Assembly: GCA_900768185.1 (NCBI GenBank)
Contig: CAAGCB010000002.1
Span: forward strand, 72,793-136,792
Length of the DNA stretch: 64,000 bases
Direction: 5' to 3'
Source: Alphaproteobacteria bacterium
GTDB taxonomy: Bacteria; Pseudomonadota; Alphaproteobacteria; CAAGCB01; CAG-977
In this document: positions 54,224-62,783 of the stretch, one piece after another
Numbering within the stretch: position 1 is the stretch's first letter
Layout: each line of letters begins with the position of its first letter
Position numbers and translations under genes: made by a program
Notes under the pieces: model-generated
What the model was told of the DNA's origin: nothing
Database searches by the model: none
What the model saw: the letters and a program-made list of their open reading frames with translations, nothing else

Positions 54224-55051
54224 TCAAACGGGAAACGCGGCGTCCAGTTCGGCGGCTTCGGTTCGGGTCAGCGCGACGCTTTGCGACGAAAAACAGGATT
54301 TCAAAGCGTCTTCGGTCGGCGCTTTGACCAAAACGCCGATGTTTTCCTGCGCGAACAGCCATGCCAGCGCGGTTTGTTGCGGCGAGGCGTCCTTTTGCCG
54401 CGCGATTCGCTTTAAAACGTCGTTTTCGTATGCCGACGGGTACACGTCGGACGGCGCATAGGCGACCAGCGGAATCTTTTTTTTGCGGCAATAGGGCAGC
54501 AACCCGCGTTCGACGCGGCGGTGAACCAGATTGAAGTAGGCTTGATTCATCGCCGTTCCACGCGCACCGGCGTGGGAATACCAATCCTTTAAATCGGTCA
54601 AACCGAAATTGGACACGCCGAAATCCCTGATTTTTCCGTCGTTTTTCAGGTCGCGGAACGCTTCCAGAATATCGTCGAAGCAGGCTTCGCAGGCACTGCG
54701 CCAATGCAGCAGATACATGTCCAGATAGTCCGTTTGCAGGCGTTCAAGACTTTTGTCGCAGGATTCGACGATTTTTTCATAACTTGCGCCTTCGGGGGAT
54801 ACTTTGGACGTCAGAAACACCTGTTTTCGGACATCGGCGACGGCTTCGCCCAGCACTTCTTCCGCGCCGCCGCCGCCGTACAGTCCCGCCGTATCAAACA
54901 CGCGATATCCGATTTCCAGCGCACGGCGGATCAACGCGGTTTCCCTGTAATAAGCTCCCGCGTCTTCGCCGAAATACCACATGCCCAGCCCGATGGCGGG
55001 AACGACCCGTCCCGACGGCAGCCGTATCGTTTTCTTTTCGTCGCTTTTCAT
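54224..55051 (-). CDS. Aldo/keto reductase
   Basis: A 275-residue NAD(P)H-dependent (beta/alpha)8 reductase. The catalytic tetrad is visible: Asp and Tyr in VFDTAGLYGGGGAEEV, Lys in VFLTSKVSPEG, His in DMYLLHWRS. The cofactor site follows (FGVSNFG, later VLVKAPTEDALKSC). No signal peptide. Substrate cannot be predicted; many homologues reduce methylglyoxal or diketo acids. Monocistronic. Confidence 0.92.
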   Translation of the reverse strand: MKSDEKKTIRLPSGRVVPAIGLGMWYFGEDAGAYYRETALIRRALEIGYRVFDTAGLYGGGGAEEVLGEAVADVRKQVFLTSKVSPEGASYEKIVESCDKSLERLQTDYLDMYLLHWRSACEACFDDILEAFRDLKNDGKIRDFGVSNFGLTDLKDWYSHAGARGTAMNQAYFNLVHRRVERGLLPYCRKKKIPLVAYAPSDVYPSAYENDVLKRIARQKDASPQQTALAWLFAQENIGVLVKAPTEDALKSCFSSQSVALTRTEAAELDAAFPV

Positions 55052-55351
55052 ACGCTCAGCATATCTGTTTTTCAGGGATTTTTAAGGTGATAAAAAGGCG
55101 ATTGAAAACCGTTTTCCTTTTTGGGGACAATAAATAAAGTCGAGATGGCGTTTTCAACAGCTTGATCATATACCGCATTTATAATTCGGTAGGATTTCAT
55201 TGACACCGGAAGAACAAGATCGGCAAAAAAAAGAAGATTGCATCTTGACTTTTGTGAAAAAATAATCACAATAAGTTATAAATGAGAGATCTTCGTTGAT
55301 TTTGAACGGCAAGGATTTTGTTCCTTGCCTTTTTTATTGAAAGGAGAAGAT
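55052..55351 (+). promoter_or_regulatory. A+T-rich region with promoter and leader of the tail-fibre-like gene
   Basis: 300 bases without a gene. TTGACT (55245-55250) with CACAAT (55267-55272, 16 bases), or TTGTGA (55252-55257) with TATAAA (55277-55282, 19 bases), are candidate promoters. A terminator hairpin at 55308-55335 follows, then AAGGAG and the start codon. The upstream half holds no recognisable element. Confidence 0.45.
55308..55335 (+). terminator. Intrinsic terminator in the leader of the tail-fibre-like gene
   Basis: GGCAAGGA (55308-55315), six-base loop, TCCTTGCC (55322-55329), then six T's. It ends 6 bases before the RBS, so it either attenuates the gene or terminates a short upstream transcript. 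Confidence 0.75.
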
Positions 55352-56242
55352 ATGACGGTAAGCAGTCAAACAAACAAGGTGATTTACATCGGAAACGGGG
55401 TTGCGAAAGAGTTTGCAATCCCGTTTTCCTTTTTGGAAAAGGAACATTTAAAAGTCAGGCAAAAGAAAAACGACATACAGACGGAACGGACGGACTGGAC
55501 GGTCAAAAACGGCAATCTGGTGTTTGCGATTGCTCCCGCAAGCGGGGCTGAAATCGCGATTGTGCGCGAAGTGCCTTTGACGCAGGAAACGGATTACCGC
55601 GACAACGAGATTTTGCACGCGGAAACGCTGGAGCGCAACTTTGACAAGCTGACGATGCAGGTGCAACAGCTGGCGGAAAAGCAGGATCGCGCCGTGACGG
55701 TGGATATTTTCGACGACACGCAAGCGGCGGAACTGATTCCCAGCATCAGAAAAGCGGTGTCGGATTGCCAAACGGCGGTCGAAACGACGACAGCCAATAT
55801 TACCGCCGCCGCCGAACAGGTTCAAACCGCAACCGCACAAGCAACCGCCGCCGCAACCAGCGCGACCAACGCCGCAACGTCGGAAACGAACACGGCGGCA
55901 ATGCTGGGAACAAAAGCGGATGTCGATTTGGGCAATCTGACGGAGAAAGGAAAAGAGCAAGTGGGAACACTGCTGATTCCTGATTATGCGGCGGGTGTTG
56001 ACATCACCTCGACAAACGGCAGCTATACCGCTCCCGCGAACGGGCGCATTTATTTCAGCATCTATGGCGGCATGGGCGGACAGATTTACGATATAACGAT
56101 TGATGGTATCACCGTTTTCGACAGTCGTGTAGTAGCGTCCGGCGAATACAGGAACATCTTTTTCTATGACGTCAGAAAAGACAGCGTCATCTGCTGGAAA
56201 GCCGCGGCAGGGTTGAGCAAAACCGTATTTTATCCGTTTTAA
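55352..56242 (+). CDS. Phage tail-fibre-like protein with T7 gp17-type N-terminal domain
   Basis: A 296-residue protein, AAGGAG before MTVSSQTN. Residues ~8-110 (VIYIGNGVAKEFAIPFSFLEKE, IVREVPLTQETDYRDNEIL, ETLERNFDKLTMQVQQLAEK) follow the T7 tail-fibre N-terminal adaptor domain pattern. Residues ~140-195 are an Ala/Thr-rich trimeric coiled coil (ATAQATAAATSATNAATSET). The C-terminal ~90 residues are beta-rich (GSYTAPANGRIYFSIYGGMGG), like a receptor-binding tip. No other phage genes are nearby. It is either a lone prophage remnant or a repurposed fibre beside the polysaccharide cluster. Confidence 0.75.
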   Translation: MTVSSQTNKVIYIGNGVAKEFAIPFSFLEKEHLKVRQKKNDIQTERTDWTVKNGNLVFAIAPASGAEIAIVREVPLTQETDYRDNEILHAETLERNFDKLTMQVQQLAEKQDRAVTVDIFDDTQAAELIPSIRKAVSDCQTAVETTTANITAAAEQVQTATAQATAAATSATNAATSETNTAAMLGTKADVDLGNLTEKGKEQVGTLLIPDYAAGVDITSTNGSYTAPANGRIYFSIYGGMGGQIYDITIDGITVFDSRVVASGEYRNIFFYDVRKDSVICWKAAAGLSKTVFYPF

Positions 56243-56250
56243 ACGCCAAA

Positions 56251-56275
56251 GGAAGGGGATTATTCCCCTTCCTTA
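56251..56275. terminator. Hairpin after the tail-fibre-like gene
   Basis: GGAAGGGGA (56251-56259), loop TTAT, TCCCCTTCC (56264-56272); weak T-tract on either strand. May serve both convergent genes. Confidence 0.45.
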
Positions 56276-56295
56276 TCCGCCGCCATCAATAAATA

Positions 56296-56607
56296 TTATC
56301 TTATTTTGCCGCGTATTTTTCGATCAGATATCGCGCCGTGTTTTCCAAAGAAATCGTTTTCCCTTAACTTTTGAATTTCATGCCAATAGCGGTCTTCTTT
56401 GCCATACTGTTTAGAACGAAGCGCATACGGAACAAGATTATAACTTTCTTGTGTTTGTCCGCGATAAAAGAAAGAAATTTCTTCTTTTTCCTTTTCCGTC
56501 TCTTCCTGCCGGCGTATAACGTTTATTATTTTGATGTATTTTCCTATGATATCATCATCTTTAGAACTCAGGGAAAACGTGCGGTTGTCGATTTCTTTTT
56601 CACCCAT
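56296..56607 (-). CDS. Short FRG-domain protein, possibly truncated
   Basis: A 103-residue protein starting MGEKEIDNR (an upstream in-frame ATG gives 117; neither RBS is good). Residues ~40-75 (EISFFYRGQTQESYNLVPYALRS) match the FRG domain core (F-x-R-G motif, then L-x-P). FRG proteins are usually 200-300 residues, so this ends shortly after the motif with a basic tail (GAISDRKIRGKIR) and may be a remnant. FRG domains are common in mobile and defence-associated genes, role unclear. Follows the SGNH gene by 50 bases. Confidence 0.55.
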   Translation of the reverse strand: MGEKEIDNRTFSLSSKDDDIIGKYIKIINVIRRQEETEKEKEEISFFYRGQTQESYNLVPYALRSKQYGKEDRYWHEIQKLRENDFFGKHGAISDRKIRGKIR

Positions 56608-56657
56608 AATATTTTCTTTCAAACCAACAGGTTTCTTTTTTATAAGCATATAGGTTG

Positions 56658-57492
56658 CTATTTATTGTTTAACGCCTTGTGGATAAAATCGGTTAATTTA
56701 AGCGCCCCCTGTAAATTCAGGTGATCCATATCGCCGAAATCTTCGTCCGAAAAGTCGGAACTTCCAAAATAATTAAGAGTGCGTACGTTTTTCAGAGAAA
56801 ACAGATCTTTAAACACCGTTTCGCAGGGCGGCATATGTTGCATGTAATCGGAACGAGCCGGTGGAATAACAACGACAAACGAATGCCCGTTTTTTTTCAG
56901 CCAAATTTTGCATTTCGGCAACATATTTTGTCTGACCGTTTTCGCGCACGGCATTTTTTAAATGCCCGTCCGCCCTTTCTTTCGCATCTACGTTTTTACC
57001 AAAGAAAGAACAGTGGTCAAAATTGCCGCGAGAATCCGTATGATCATAGCAGATCTTATCTGAACGCATATACTTTTGAAAAGTTTTTTCCGTTTTTTTA
57101 CGATCGTTTCTTTCATAACGATAGGGAATATCCAACAGAATTTTATATGCGATAGGATCAAAAAAGATATTTGTCATTTCCAAGTCAAACCCAGGTGAAA
57201 AAACAGAATAAAAAAGGATAATCGTCTTTAAATTTTTTAAATCCGCGTATTTTTTATAAATTTCATATCCATAGTATAAATCTTGAGAGTCTATACAAAA
57301 ATTGAATTCATTTCCGGTTGCGTGAAATCCATAATTTCCATGCGACGATCCCAATACAAGTGTTTCGACCGAATCTGACATTTGGGATAAGGCGCGCTTT
57401 TTTTTAAAAATGACTGAAAAAACAGCCGGAGGATCCGGATTGAAATGCTTTTTAAAATGCTTTTTCAGTCTGTACCACATTGATCTGTGCAT
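56658..57492 (-). pseudogene. SGNH-type hydrolase/acyltransferase, frameshifted at an A8 tract
   Basis: Start MHRSMWYRLKKHF has AGGTG upstream. The first frame has the SGNH block I-like TLVLGSSHGNYGF (~residues 45-57) and runs to a poly-A tract (coding strand A8, 56890-56897), after which it stops at 56809. The other frame continues KNGHSFVVVIPPARSDY and ends with DMDHLNLQGALKLTDFI, the block V-type D-x-x-H-x-N. With seven A's the two frames join into a 277-residue protein. Such proteins often O-acylate surface glycans, which suits the operon. Could be phase-variable, slippage-corrected, a real mutation or a base-calling error. Confidence 0.7.
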
Positions 57493-57522
57493 AGGTTCAC
57501 CTTGTTTTAATGTAAAAACCAA

Positions 57523-59160
57523 TCAGTCCATCGTTTTCGCGTGTTCCGCGATTTCAAAACATTTTTCGATATTTTTGAACGGCAACTGACGAATCTCCTC
57601 AATCGGCAAATTCCACCATTTTAATTCCAGCAATTTTTGCACGATATCCGGAGCAAACCGATATTTCAGCACCTTTGCGGGAACGCCGGCGACAACGGCG
57701 TAGGGCGGGACGTCTTTTGTAACGACGGCGCCTGCGGCGAGGACTGCACCGTCGCCAATCGTAACGCCGCCTTTGATGAAAACGTTATCGCAAATCCAAA
57801 CATCGTTGCCGACATGAACGGGTTTCAGATAGATTTCACACGTCCCTTTTGAGAATCCAAGCGCTTCATTATAGAAAAAAGGTGAAGTTGAAAGGTAATT
57901 CAGCGGATGTTCGCCGGCACCGATAATGACGTTTGCGGCGATTAAACAGAACTTGCCGATTGTTGTACGGTTGTCTCCGACGACGACGTTGTCACCGCAA
58001 TATGTTCCGAACCCGACCGTGCAGTTCAGACGGCGCGCGGCTTCGGTTATGGCGTAAAAATCACATTCCAATCCCCCCTGCGGTAAAACGCCGGCTTTGC
58101 TCAATTTGGAGCGCAAACGGTAAAATTCGCGTTTTTTTCGGCTTTTGTCTTTTTTGTAGACTTTCATGCCATTCAGCATTTTCCATTTCAGATACATCAG
58201 CGACGTTTTCAAATCCGTTTTTCCGACGCGTTTGAAAAGCAAGGGCAAAGATTTGAAAAGCAGTTTCGGATTGCCGCTTTTCAGCGCAAGCAATAGCAGA
58301 TTCCATTTAATCGTGCGAAACATCGCCCGCGCCTGTTCGCTTTCTTTTTTTGAAAAATCCGTGAAAACGGCAAACGACGAATATTTTTGAAATTCGGAAA
58401 ACGCAATTTTGAACGCCAATTTTAATTTTTTGCCGCGGATTTTGTTATCCAGCATAAAACGTATCAGCCGCAAATCCGTGAACAGGACTTCAATCTTGAA
58501 CGGTTTCATCGGTGACTTCGTAATGGCGTTTTGGTTGTTCTGCCTGTAAAAGAATTTTGTTTGGCAAAAAGCGACTTTGTCCGCGTAAAACAGATGCACG
58601 CGCGTGGCGTATTCACAACTGTTGTAATACAAATCGTCCCATCCGATTTTTTTTGCCAAATCCATTTTACGCAGATAAAATCCGTGAATGCCGAAATCAA
58701 TTGATCGCAGGAACGCTTCTCTGCCGTTAATCACGTTTTCCCCCGCATACCGGATACCGCCGTGATCCGCGCCGTCGTCGTAAAACCATTCCATATCCGG
58801 AACGACGATGTCGGCGTTTGTTTCTACCGCCGTGTTGTAAAGTTTTTCAAGCGTGTCGTTTTCAATCAAATCGTCCTGAGACATATAAAACAGGTATTGC
58901 CCGACGCAATACGGCAACCCGTACACGATGCCTTTGACCGCCGTACCACCCTTTTGCGCGCGGTGAACGATTTTAAAACGTCCGTCCTGTTCAGCTTCGT
59001 TTTGTAAAAGCGCTGCCGATCCATCGGTTGAAAAATCATCGACAAAGACCGCCTCGAAATCCGTCAGCGTCTGACTTTTCAAATTTTCGATCAGTTGTTT
59101 CAAATACGTCCCACCGTTGTACACAGGGATTAAAACGGATATTTTCGGCGCGTCAGCCAT
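57523..59160 (-). other. Independently startable GT2-CatB segment of the fused ORF
   Basis: ATG at 59158-59160 begins MADAPKISVLIPVYN with AAAGGA upstream, giving 545 residues. It overlaps the out-of-frame TGA (59153-59155) at which an unshifted epimerase would end, so the ancestral layout was probably two coupled genes. The product would add a sugar and O- or N-acetylate it. Confidence 0.6.
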
Positions 59161-59994
59161 CGGATTTTTCCTTTTCCAGTATTTGCAATATCTTTTCGTT
59201 GTCGCCGTACACACGACGGGCGAATCATATCGGCGTTGCGGAAAAACACCGAAGTTCAATTTGATGTTCAGATTGTGGTGCCGGATAAACTCTTCGGCCT
59301 TGTCTTTCAACGACACGGGTTCACCGGAACAAACGTTGATGATACCGTCGATTTCGTTTTGAACGGACGCCGCGGCGATTTGGTGTGCCAAATCGTGAAT
59401 GTCGATAAAATCGAACTGGTTTGTCCCTTTGGTAAATGGAAATTCTTTCTGACCGCTTTCGGCGGCTTCCAATATTTTTGTAAAAACGGAATGGTTGTGC
59501 CGGTCGTCACCTGTAATGTAAAAAGCGCGCAACCATTTGACGGAAACGGATTTGTCCTTGGCATAGGCAAAGATTAGCTGGCGTAGAGTGTTTTTGGCGA
59601 TACCGTAATACGAAAGCGGATTACAGGGTGTGTTTTCGTTGATTTTTCCCTCATGATATCCGATTTCATGCGCCGTTCCCATCACGGAAACGGATTTGAC
59701 ACCGGCGTCAATCACCGATTTGATAAAATAAAAATGCCGCGCAATGCCGTCAATGTGGCTGGCGGCGTAGTGATTGAAACCGTCCCGCCATGCCAGATGA
59801 ATTACAACGTCAGGCAGCCCAACCACTGTAAAATCAATCGGAGATAAAAGCAGGTCGTTTTTTGAAAACACGGCGCGTGCGTCAATATTGCTGTTATCCA
59901 AATCGACCGCCGTCACATGATGCCCGCGGTTCACCAGTTCAGTCACCAGATGACTGCCAATGAAACCGTTCGCGCCTGTTACTAAAACTTTCAT
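57523..59994 (-). CDS. Epimerase-GT2 glycosyltransferase-CatB acetyltransferase fused ORF (probable frameshift fusion)
   Basis: As written, one 823-residue frame. Residues 1-~265 are an NAD-dependent SDR epimerase/dehydratase (VLVTGANGFIGSHLV; YxxxK in SYYGIAKNTLRQL). Residues 279-~520 are a GT2 glycosyltransferase (ISVLIPVYNGGTYLKQLIEN, AVFVDDFSTDGS, SQDDLIE). A helical linker runs to ~640. Residues ~650-823 are a CatB-like hexapeptide acetyltransferase (IIGAGEHPLNYLST, VTIGDGAVLAAGAVVTKDVP). The ATG at residue 279 has AAAGGA upstream, and the epimerase's normal end appears in another frame after GTGTGT (59209-59214). The epimerase is therefore probably a separate 3'-frameshifted gene; GT2-CatB looks like a true fusion. 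Confidence 0.75.
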   Translation of the reverse strand: MKVLVTGANGFIGSHLVTELVNRGHHVTAVDLDNSNIDARAVFSKNDLLLSPIDFTVVGLPDVVIHLAWRDGFNHYAASHIDGIARHFYFIKSVIDAGVKSVSVMGTAHEIGYHEGKINENTPCNPLSYYGIAKNTLRQLIFAYAKDKSVSVKWLRAFYITGDDRHNHSVFTKILEAAESGQKEFPFTKGTNQFDFIDIHDLAHQIAAASVQNEIDGIINVCSGEPVSLKDKAEEFIRHHNLNIKLNFGVFPQRRYDSPVVCTATTKRYCKYWKRKNPMADAPKISVLIPVYNGGTYLKQLIENLKSQTLTDFEAVFVDDFSTDGSAALLQNEAEQDGRFKIVHRAQKGGTAVKGIVYGLPYCVGQYLFYMSQDDLIENDTLEKLYNTAVETNADIVVPDMEWFYDDGADHGGIRYAGENVINGREAFLRSIDFGIHGFYLRKMDLAKKIGWDDLYYNSCEYATRVHLFYADKVAFCQTKFFYRQNNQNAITKSPMKPFKIEVLFTDLRLIRFMLDNKIRGKKLKLAFKIAFSEFQKYSSFAVFTDFSKKESEQARAMFRTIKWNLLLLALKSGNPKLLFKSLPLLFKRVGKTDLKTSLMYLKWKMLNGMKVYKKDKSRKKREFYRLRSKLSKAGVLPQGGLECDFYAITEAARRLNCTVGFGTYCGDNVVVGDNRTTIGKFCLIAANVIIGAGEHPLNYLSTSPFFYNEALGFSKGTCEIYLKPVHVGNDVWICDNVFIKGGVTIGDGAVLAAGAVVTKDVPPYAVVAGVPAKVLKYRFAPDIVQKLLELKWWNLPIEEIRQLPFKNIEKCFEIAEHAKTMD

Positions 59995-60010
59995 TCCTGA
60001 TGCCTTTCGG

Positions 60011-61033
60011 TTAATTGATCAAGCCTTTTTTTCGCAATTTCTTTTGCAGTTTCAGGTATTTTTTATAGCGGCGCGACGTTTGCCATACTTTCAGCAAAGA
60101 CAGGTAAAAACTGGGAGAATACCAATATTCACGAAACGTCGTTTTCCATGCGTCGGACAAAATTTCAACGGCTTTTTTTCTTTCTTCGGCGTCAAAAGTG
60201 CTTTGTGCGAAAAGATAGCGGTTCGTATGGGTTCTTGCGCGTGAAAGCAAATCCTTTTTGCAAATGCGGATAGTTTTGCGGTCAAAACAGTTTTCACGCA
60301 ATAACCGAAACAGCTCTTTTTGAACACGAAAAACATCAAAACTTTTAGCATTGGTATTGGTGCTGATGCTTCCTTTGCGCCGTAAATACACATAACTTCC
60401 TTTTGAAAAGGCAATTTTATTGGCATTTAAAAATAAAATCCGCGTCCATAATTCATCGCCGTTCATCAAATCTTCGTTCAATTTCGGACATCTGCGGATT
60501 AAATCCGCCGAATAACACGCCCATGAATGGATTTTCCAGTTGATTGACAAAGCAAAAGCTTCGCGCGGAGACAAGATAACGCTGCGGTCGCCTTTTCTGC
60601 CTTTTTCCTGCACGCCCGTCATGATGAAAATTTCAGCGTTTTTATCAATTTCCGTGCTGACGATTTTCGCGTCGGGAATGACAGCTTCCGCGCCGGTTTC
60701 GACGATCCTTTTCGCGATTTGTTCCAAACAGTCCGGCGACAGTTCGTCGTCATGCCCCAGCAGCTGAATGTAATCGCCGGTCGCTGCCGCTATGCCCGTG
60801 TTGAAACCGGCGGCTGCGCTACCGCCGTTGACGGATCTGGCAATCACTTTGATGCGGGGATCTTGTGCGGAGTATTCGCGCAACTTTTCCAGCGTTCCGT
60901 CCGTGGAACAATCGTCAACGCAAATATATTCCCAATTTTGATAGGTCTGATTTAAAACCGCATTCAACGGCGCATCAATAAAGCGCATCGAATTGTAAAA
61001 CGGCGTGATGACGGTGATTAACGGCGAAGCCAT
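60011..61033 (-). CDS. GT2-family glycosyltransferase
   Basis: A 340-residue inverting GT-A glycosyltransferase. It has ITVITPFYNSMRFIDAPLNAVLNQ (nucleotide-binding start), YICVDDCSTDGTLEKL, ASP-rich metal site in QLLGHDDELSPDCLEQI and a C-terminal basic helical region (YKKYLKLQKKLRKKG) likely to sit on the membrane. Acts in surface-glycan assembly; donor and acceptor unknown. It lies 12 bases after the FdtC-like gene and 16 before the epimerase. Confidence 0.9.
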   Translation of the reverse strand: MASPLITVITPFYNSMRFIDAPLNAVLNQTYQNWEYICVDDCSTDGTLEKLREYSAQDPRIKVIARSVNGGSAAAGFNTGIAAATGDYIQLLGHDDELSPDCLEQIAKRIVETGAEAVIPDAKIVSTEIDKNAEIFIMTGVQEKGRKGDRSVILSPREAFALSINWKIHSWACYSADLIRRCPKLNEDLMNGDELWTRILFLNANKIAFSKGSYVYLRRKGSISTNTNAKSFDVFRVQKELFRLLRENCFDRKTIRICKKDLLSRARTHTNRYLFAQSTFDAEERKKAVEILSDAWKTTFREYWYSPSFYLSLLKVWQTSRRYKKYLKLQKKLRKKGLIN

Positions 61034-61045
61034 GACACAAATCCC

Positions 61046-61492
61046 TTATTTGTTTTTGTTCGGAATGAAAACCGTGTTATCCGGCACGTCTTTGGTTACG
61101 GTCGCGCCTGCGGCGATCATGGCGTTTTCACCGATTGTCACCCCCGGTAAAATCGTTGCGTTCGCGCCGACGGACGCGCCGCGTTTGACGGTGACGGATT
61201 CCAGTTTGAATTTTTTATTGTGTGATTTCGGGTGCTTGTCGTTACAAAATGTAACGTTCGGACCGATGAAGACGTCGTCTTCCAACGTCACGCCGTCCCA
61301 CAGCTGCACGCCGCATTTGACGGTCACACGGTCTCCGACGACAACTTTGTTTTCAATAAAACAATGCGAACAGATGTTGCAGTCTTTACCTATTTTCGCG
61401 TCAGGCAAGACGACGCAGAATTGCCAGATTTTCGTCCCGTCGCCGATATTCTTCGACTGCACGTCGGAAAGCGGATGAATAAACGCCGTCAT
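61046..61492 (-). CDS. FdtC/QdtC-like sugar N-acetyltransferase (left-handed beta-helix)
   Basis: A 148-residue hexapeptide-repeat acyltransferase. [57 protein letters not shown] and [22 protein letters not shown] are shared with enzymes that acetylate the 3-amino group of dTDP-Fuc3N/Qui3N. The family is usually ~190-205 residues; the C-terminal extension is missing, but the catalytic His/Asn region is present. Overlaps the ketoisomerase gene by 4 bases. Confidence 0.85.
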   Translation of the reverse strand: MTAFIHPLSDVQSKNIGDGTKIWQFCVVLPDAKIGKDCNICSHCFIENKVVVGDRVTVKCGVQLWDGVTLEDDVFIGPNVTFCNDKHPKSHNKKFKLESVTVKRGASVGANATILPGVTIGENAMIAAGATVTKDVPDNTVFIPNKNK

Positions 61493-61893
61493 GTCGCGTC
61501 CTCCTGTTTAAACACGTTGTAATCCCTGATGTAGTCGCTTTCATTGTAGTAATCGTCCGCCAGAACGGTCAGGACGCAGTCGGGGGAAAAATCGTGCATT
61601 TCCCGCCAGACCAGCCCCTCTATCAGCAATCCTTCGTCGGGACGGTTCAGCAGATGCGTTTCGGTTTTGCCGCCGTGTTCGGTTTTCACGGTGACGCTGC
61701 CGGACATCGCCACCAAAACCTGCTTTAACTGGCGGTGCGCGTGAAATCCGCGCGGCACGCCGGCTTTGGTGCCGAAAATGTAATACACGCGTTTGACGTC
61801 AAACGGCAGGTTGTGACCGTTTTCCAACGCGATCAGCGACCCGCGGTCGTCGCCGTGAACTTGGAAACGAATCAATGATACGTTCGCCGTCAT
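61489..61893 (-). CDS. FdtA/QdtA-like dTDP-4-oxo-6-deoxyhexose 3,4-ketoisomerase
   Basis: A 134-residue cupin. Start [10 protein letters not shown] has AGGGGGAAG upstream; the frame extends further but overlaps the upstream gene without homology. The family blocks are [47 protein letters not shown] (active-site histidines) and [31 protein letters not shown]. It converts dTDP-4-keto-6-deoxyglucose to the 3-keto sugar used by the aminotransferase. Sequence alone does not separate the Fuc3N from the Qui3N branch. Overlaps both neighbours by 4 bases. Confidence 0.9.
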   Translation of the reverse strand: MTANVSLIRFQVHGDDRGSLIALENGHNLPFDVKRVYYIFGTKAGVPRGFHAHRQLKQVLVAMSGSVTVKTEHGGKTETHLLNRPDEGLLIEGLVWREMHDFSPDCVLTVLADDYYNESDYIRDYNVFKQEDAT

Positions 61894-62783
61894 TTCTTCC
61901 CCCTGATGAAATCGCGCAGTTTTTTCCACTTCGCCCGCCAGCCGAACCGTTTGCACCATTGACGCTTCCACTGTTTTTTATATCCGTGCGTGAAGCAGTA
62001 TTCTTTTTCGTGTTCGTAAATCTGTCGGTAAATTTCCAACGATTTCGCCTTGAATGCGGGATTGGAAACAGTGTTTGTTTCGTGCCAGCGATAGGAAAAT
62101 AAAATTTCCGGAATATATTTGTACTTTCCGATTTTACTAAGCTGCAAATGCATATACCAGTCTTCCAGAAAAACGGATTCATCATATTTTCCGGCATCAA
62201 TCATTGCTTGCCGCGAAGACAGATAACCGTTCGGAATGTGGTTTCCTTTCAGCAGATTTGCATAGGCGCCGAAATCGGCATGCTTGTTGTCGGGCGCATT
62301 CAAATGCAATTCATCCCCGAATGTTTTGTAAAGGGCTTCGTTTTCCGGAAGAACCGCGCGATTTTTGCCCCAATAAATCCGTTCGGATTTTCCGTTAATA
62401 ATTTCATTGTCGCCGACCGCCAGCACATAATCGGGATTTTGCGATAAAAACAAATGCAGGGTTTCTATCGCCTGCGGTTTTGCCATATCATCGGAGGCAA
62501 TCGTGTAAATATATTGACCTTGCGCCAAGTCAATCAGTTTGTTGAGCGTGACGCGTGTTCCCTGATTTTCCTGCGTTTCGAACACGACACGGACAAAACG
62601 CTTTTCGCATTCGGGTTTCAGAGATTGCAAAATCTCAAAAGTCCTGTCCTTTGATCCGTCGTCAATGACCAGCAGTTCGATGTTTTGATACGTCTGCACC
62701 ATAATCGAACGGATACATTCTTCGATGTATTTTTCGTGATTATAAGCGGGAATAATGACGGAAATCAGATCATCTGTATTCAT
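61890..62783 (-). CDS. GT2-family glycosyltransferase
   Basis: A 297-residue GT-A enzyme. Start MNTDDLISV has AAGGA 7 bases upstream. [42 protein letters not shown] and [15 protein letters not shown] (metal-binding) are typical; [18 protein letters not shown] carries the catalytic-base ED pattern. The C terminus is basic and Trp/Lys-rich. Overlaps the aminotransferase gene by 14 bases and the ketoisomerase by 4, so tightly coupled. Sugar specificity unknown. Confidence 0.9.
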   Translation of the reverse strand: MNTDDLISVIIPAYNHEKYIEECIRSIMVQTYQNIELLVIDDGSKDRTFEILQSLKPECEKRFVRVVFETQENQGTRVTLNKLIDLAQGQYIYTIASDDMAKPQAIETLHLFLSQNPDYVLAVGDNEIINGKSERIYWGKNRAVLPENEALYKTFGDELHLNAPDNKHADFGAYANLLKGNHIPNGYLSSRQAMIDAGKYDESVFLEDWYMHLQLSKIGKYKYIPEILFSYRWHETNTVSNPAFKAKSLEIYRQIYEHEKEYCFTHGYKKQWKRQWCKRFGWRAKWKKLRDFIRGKK

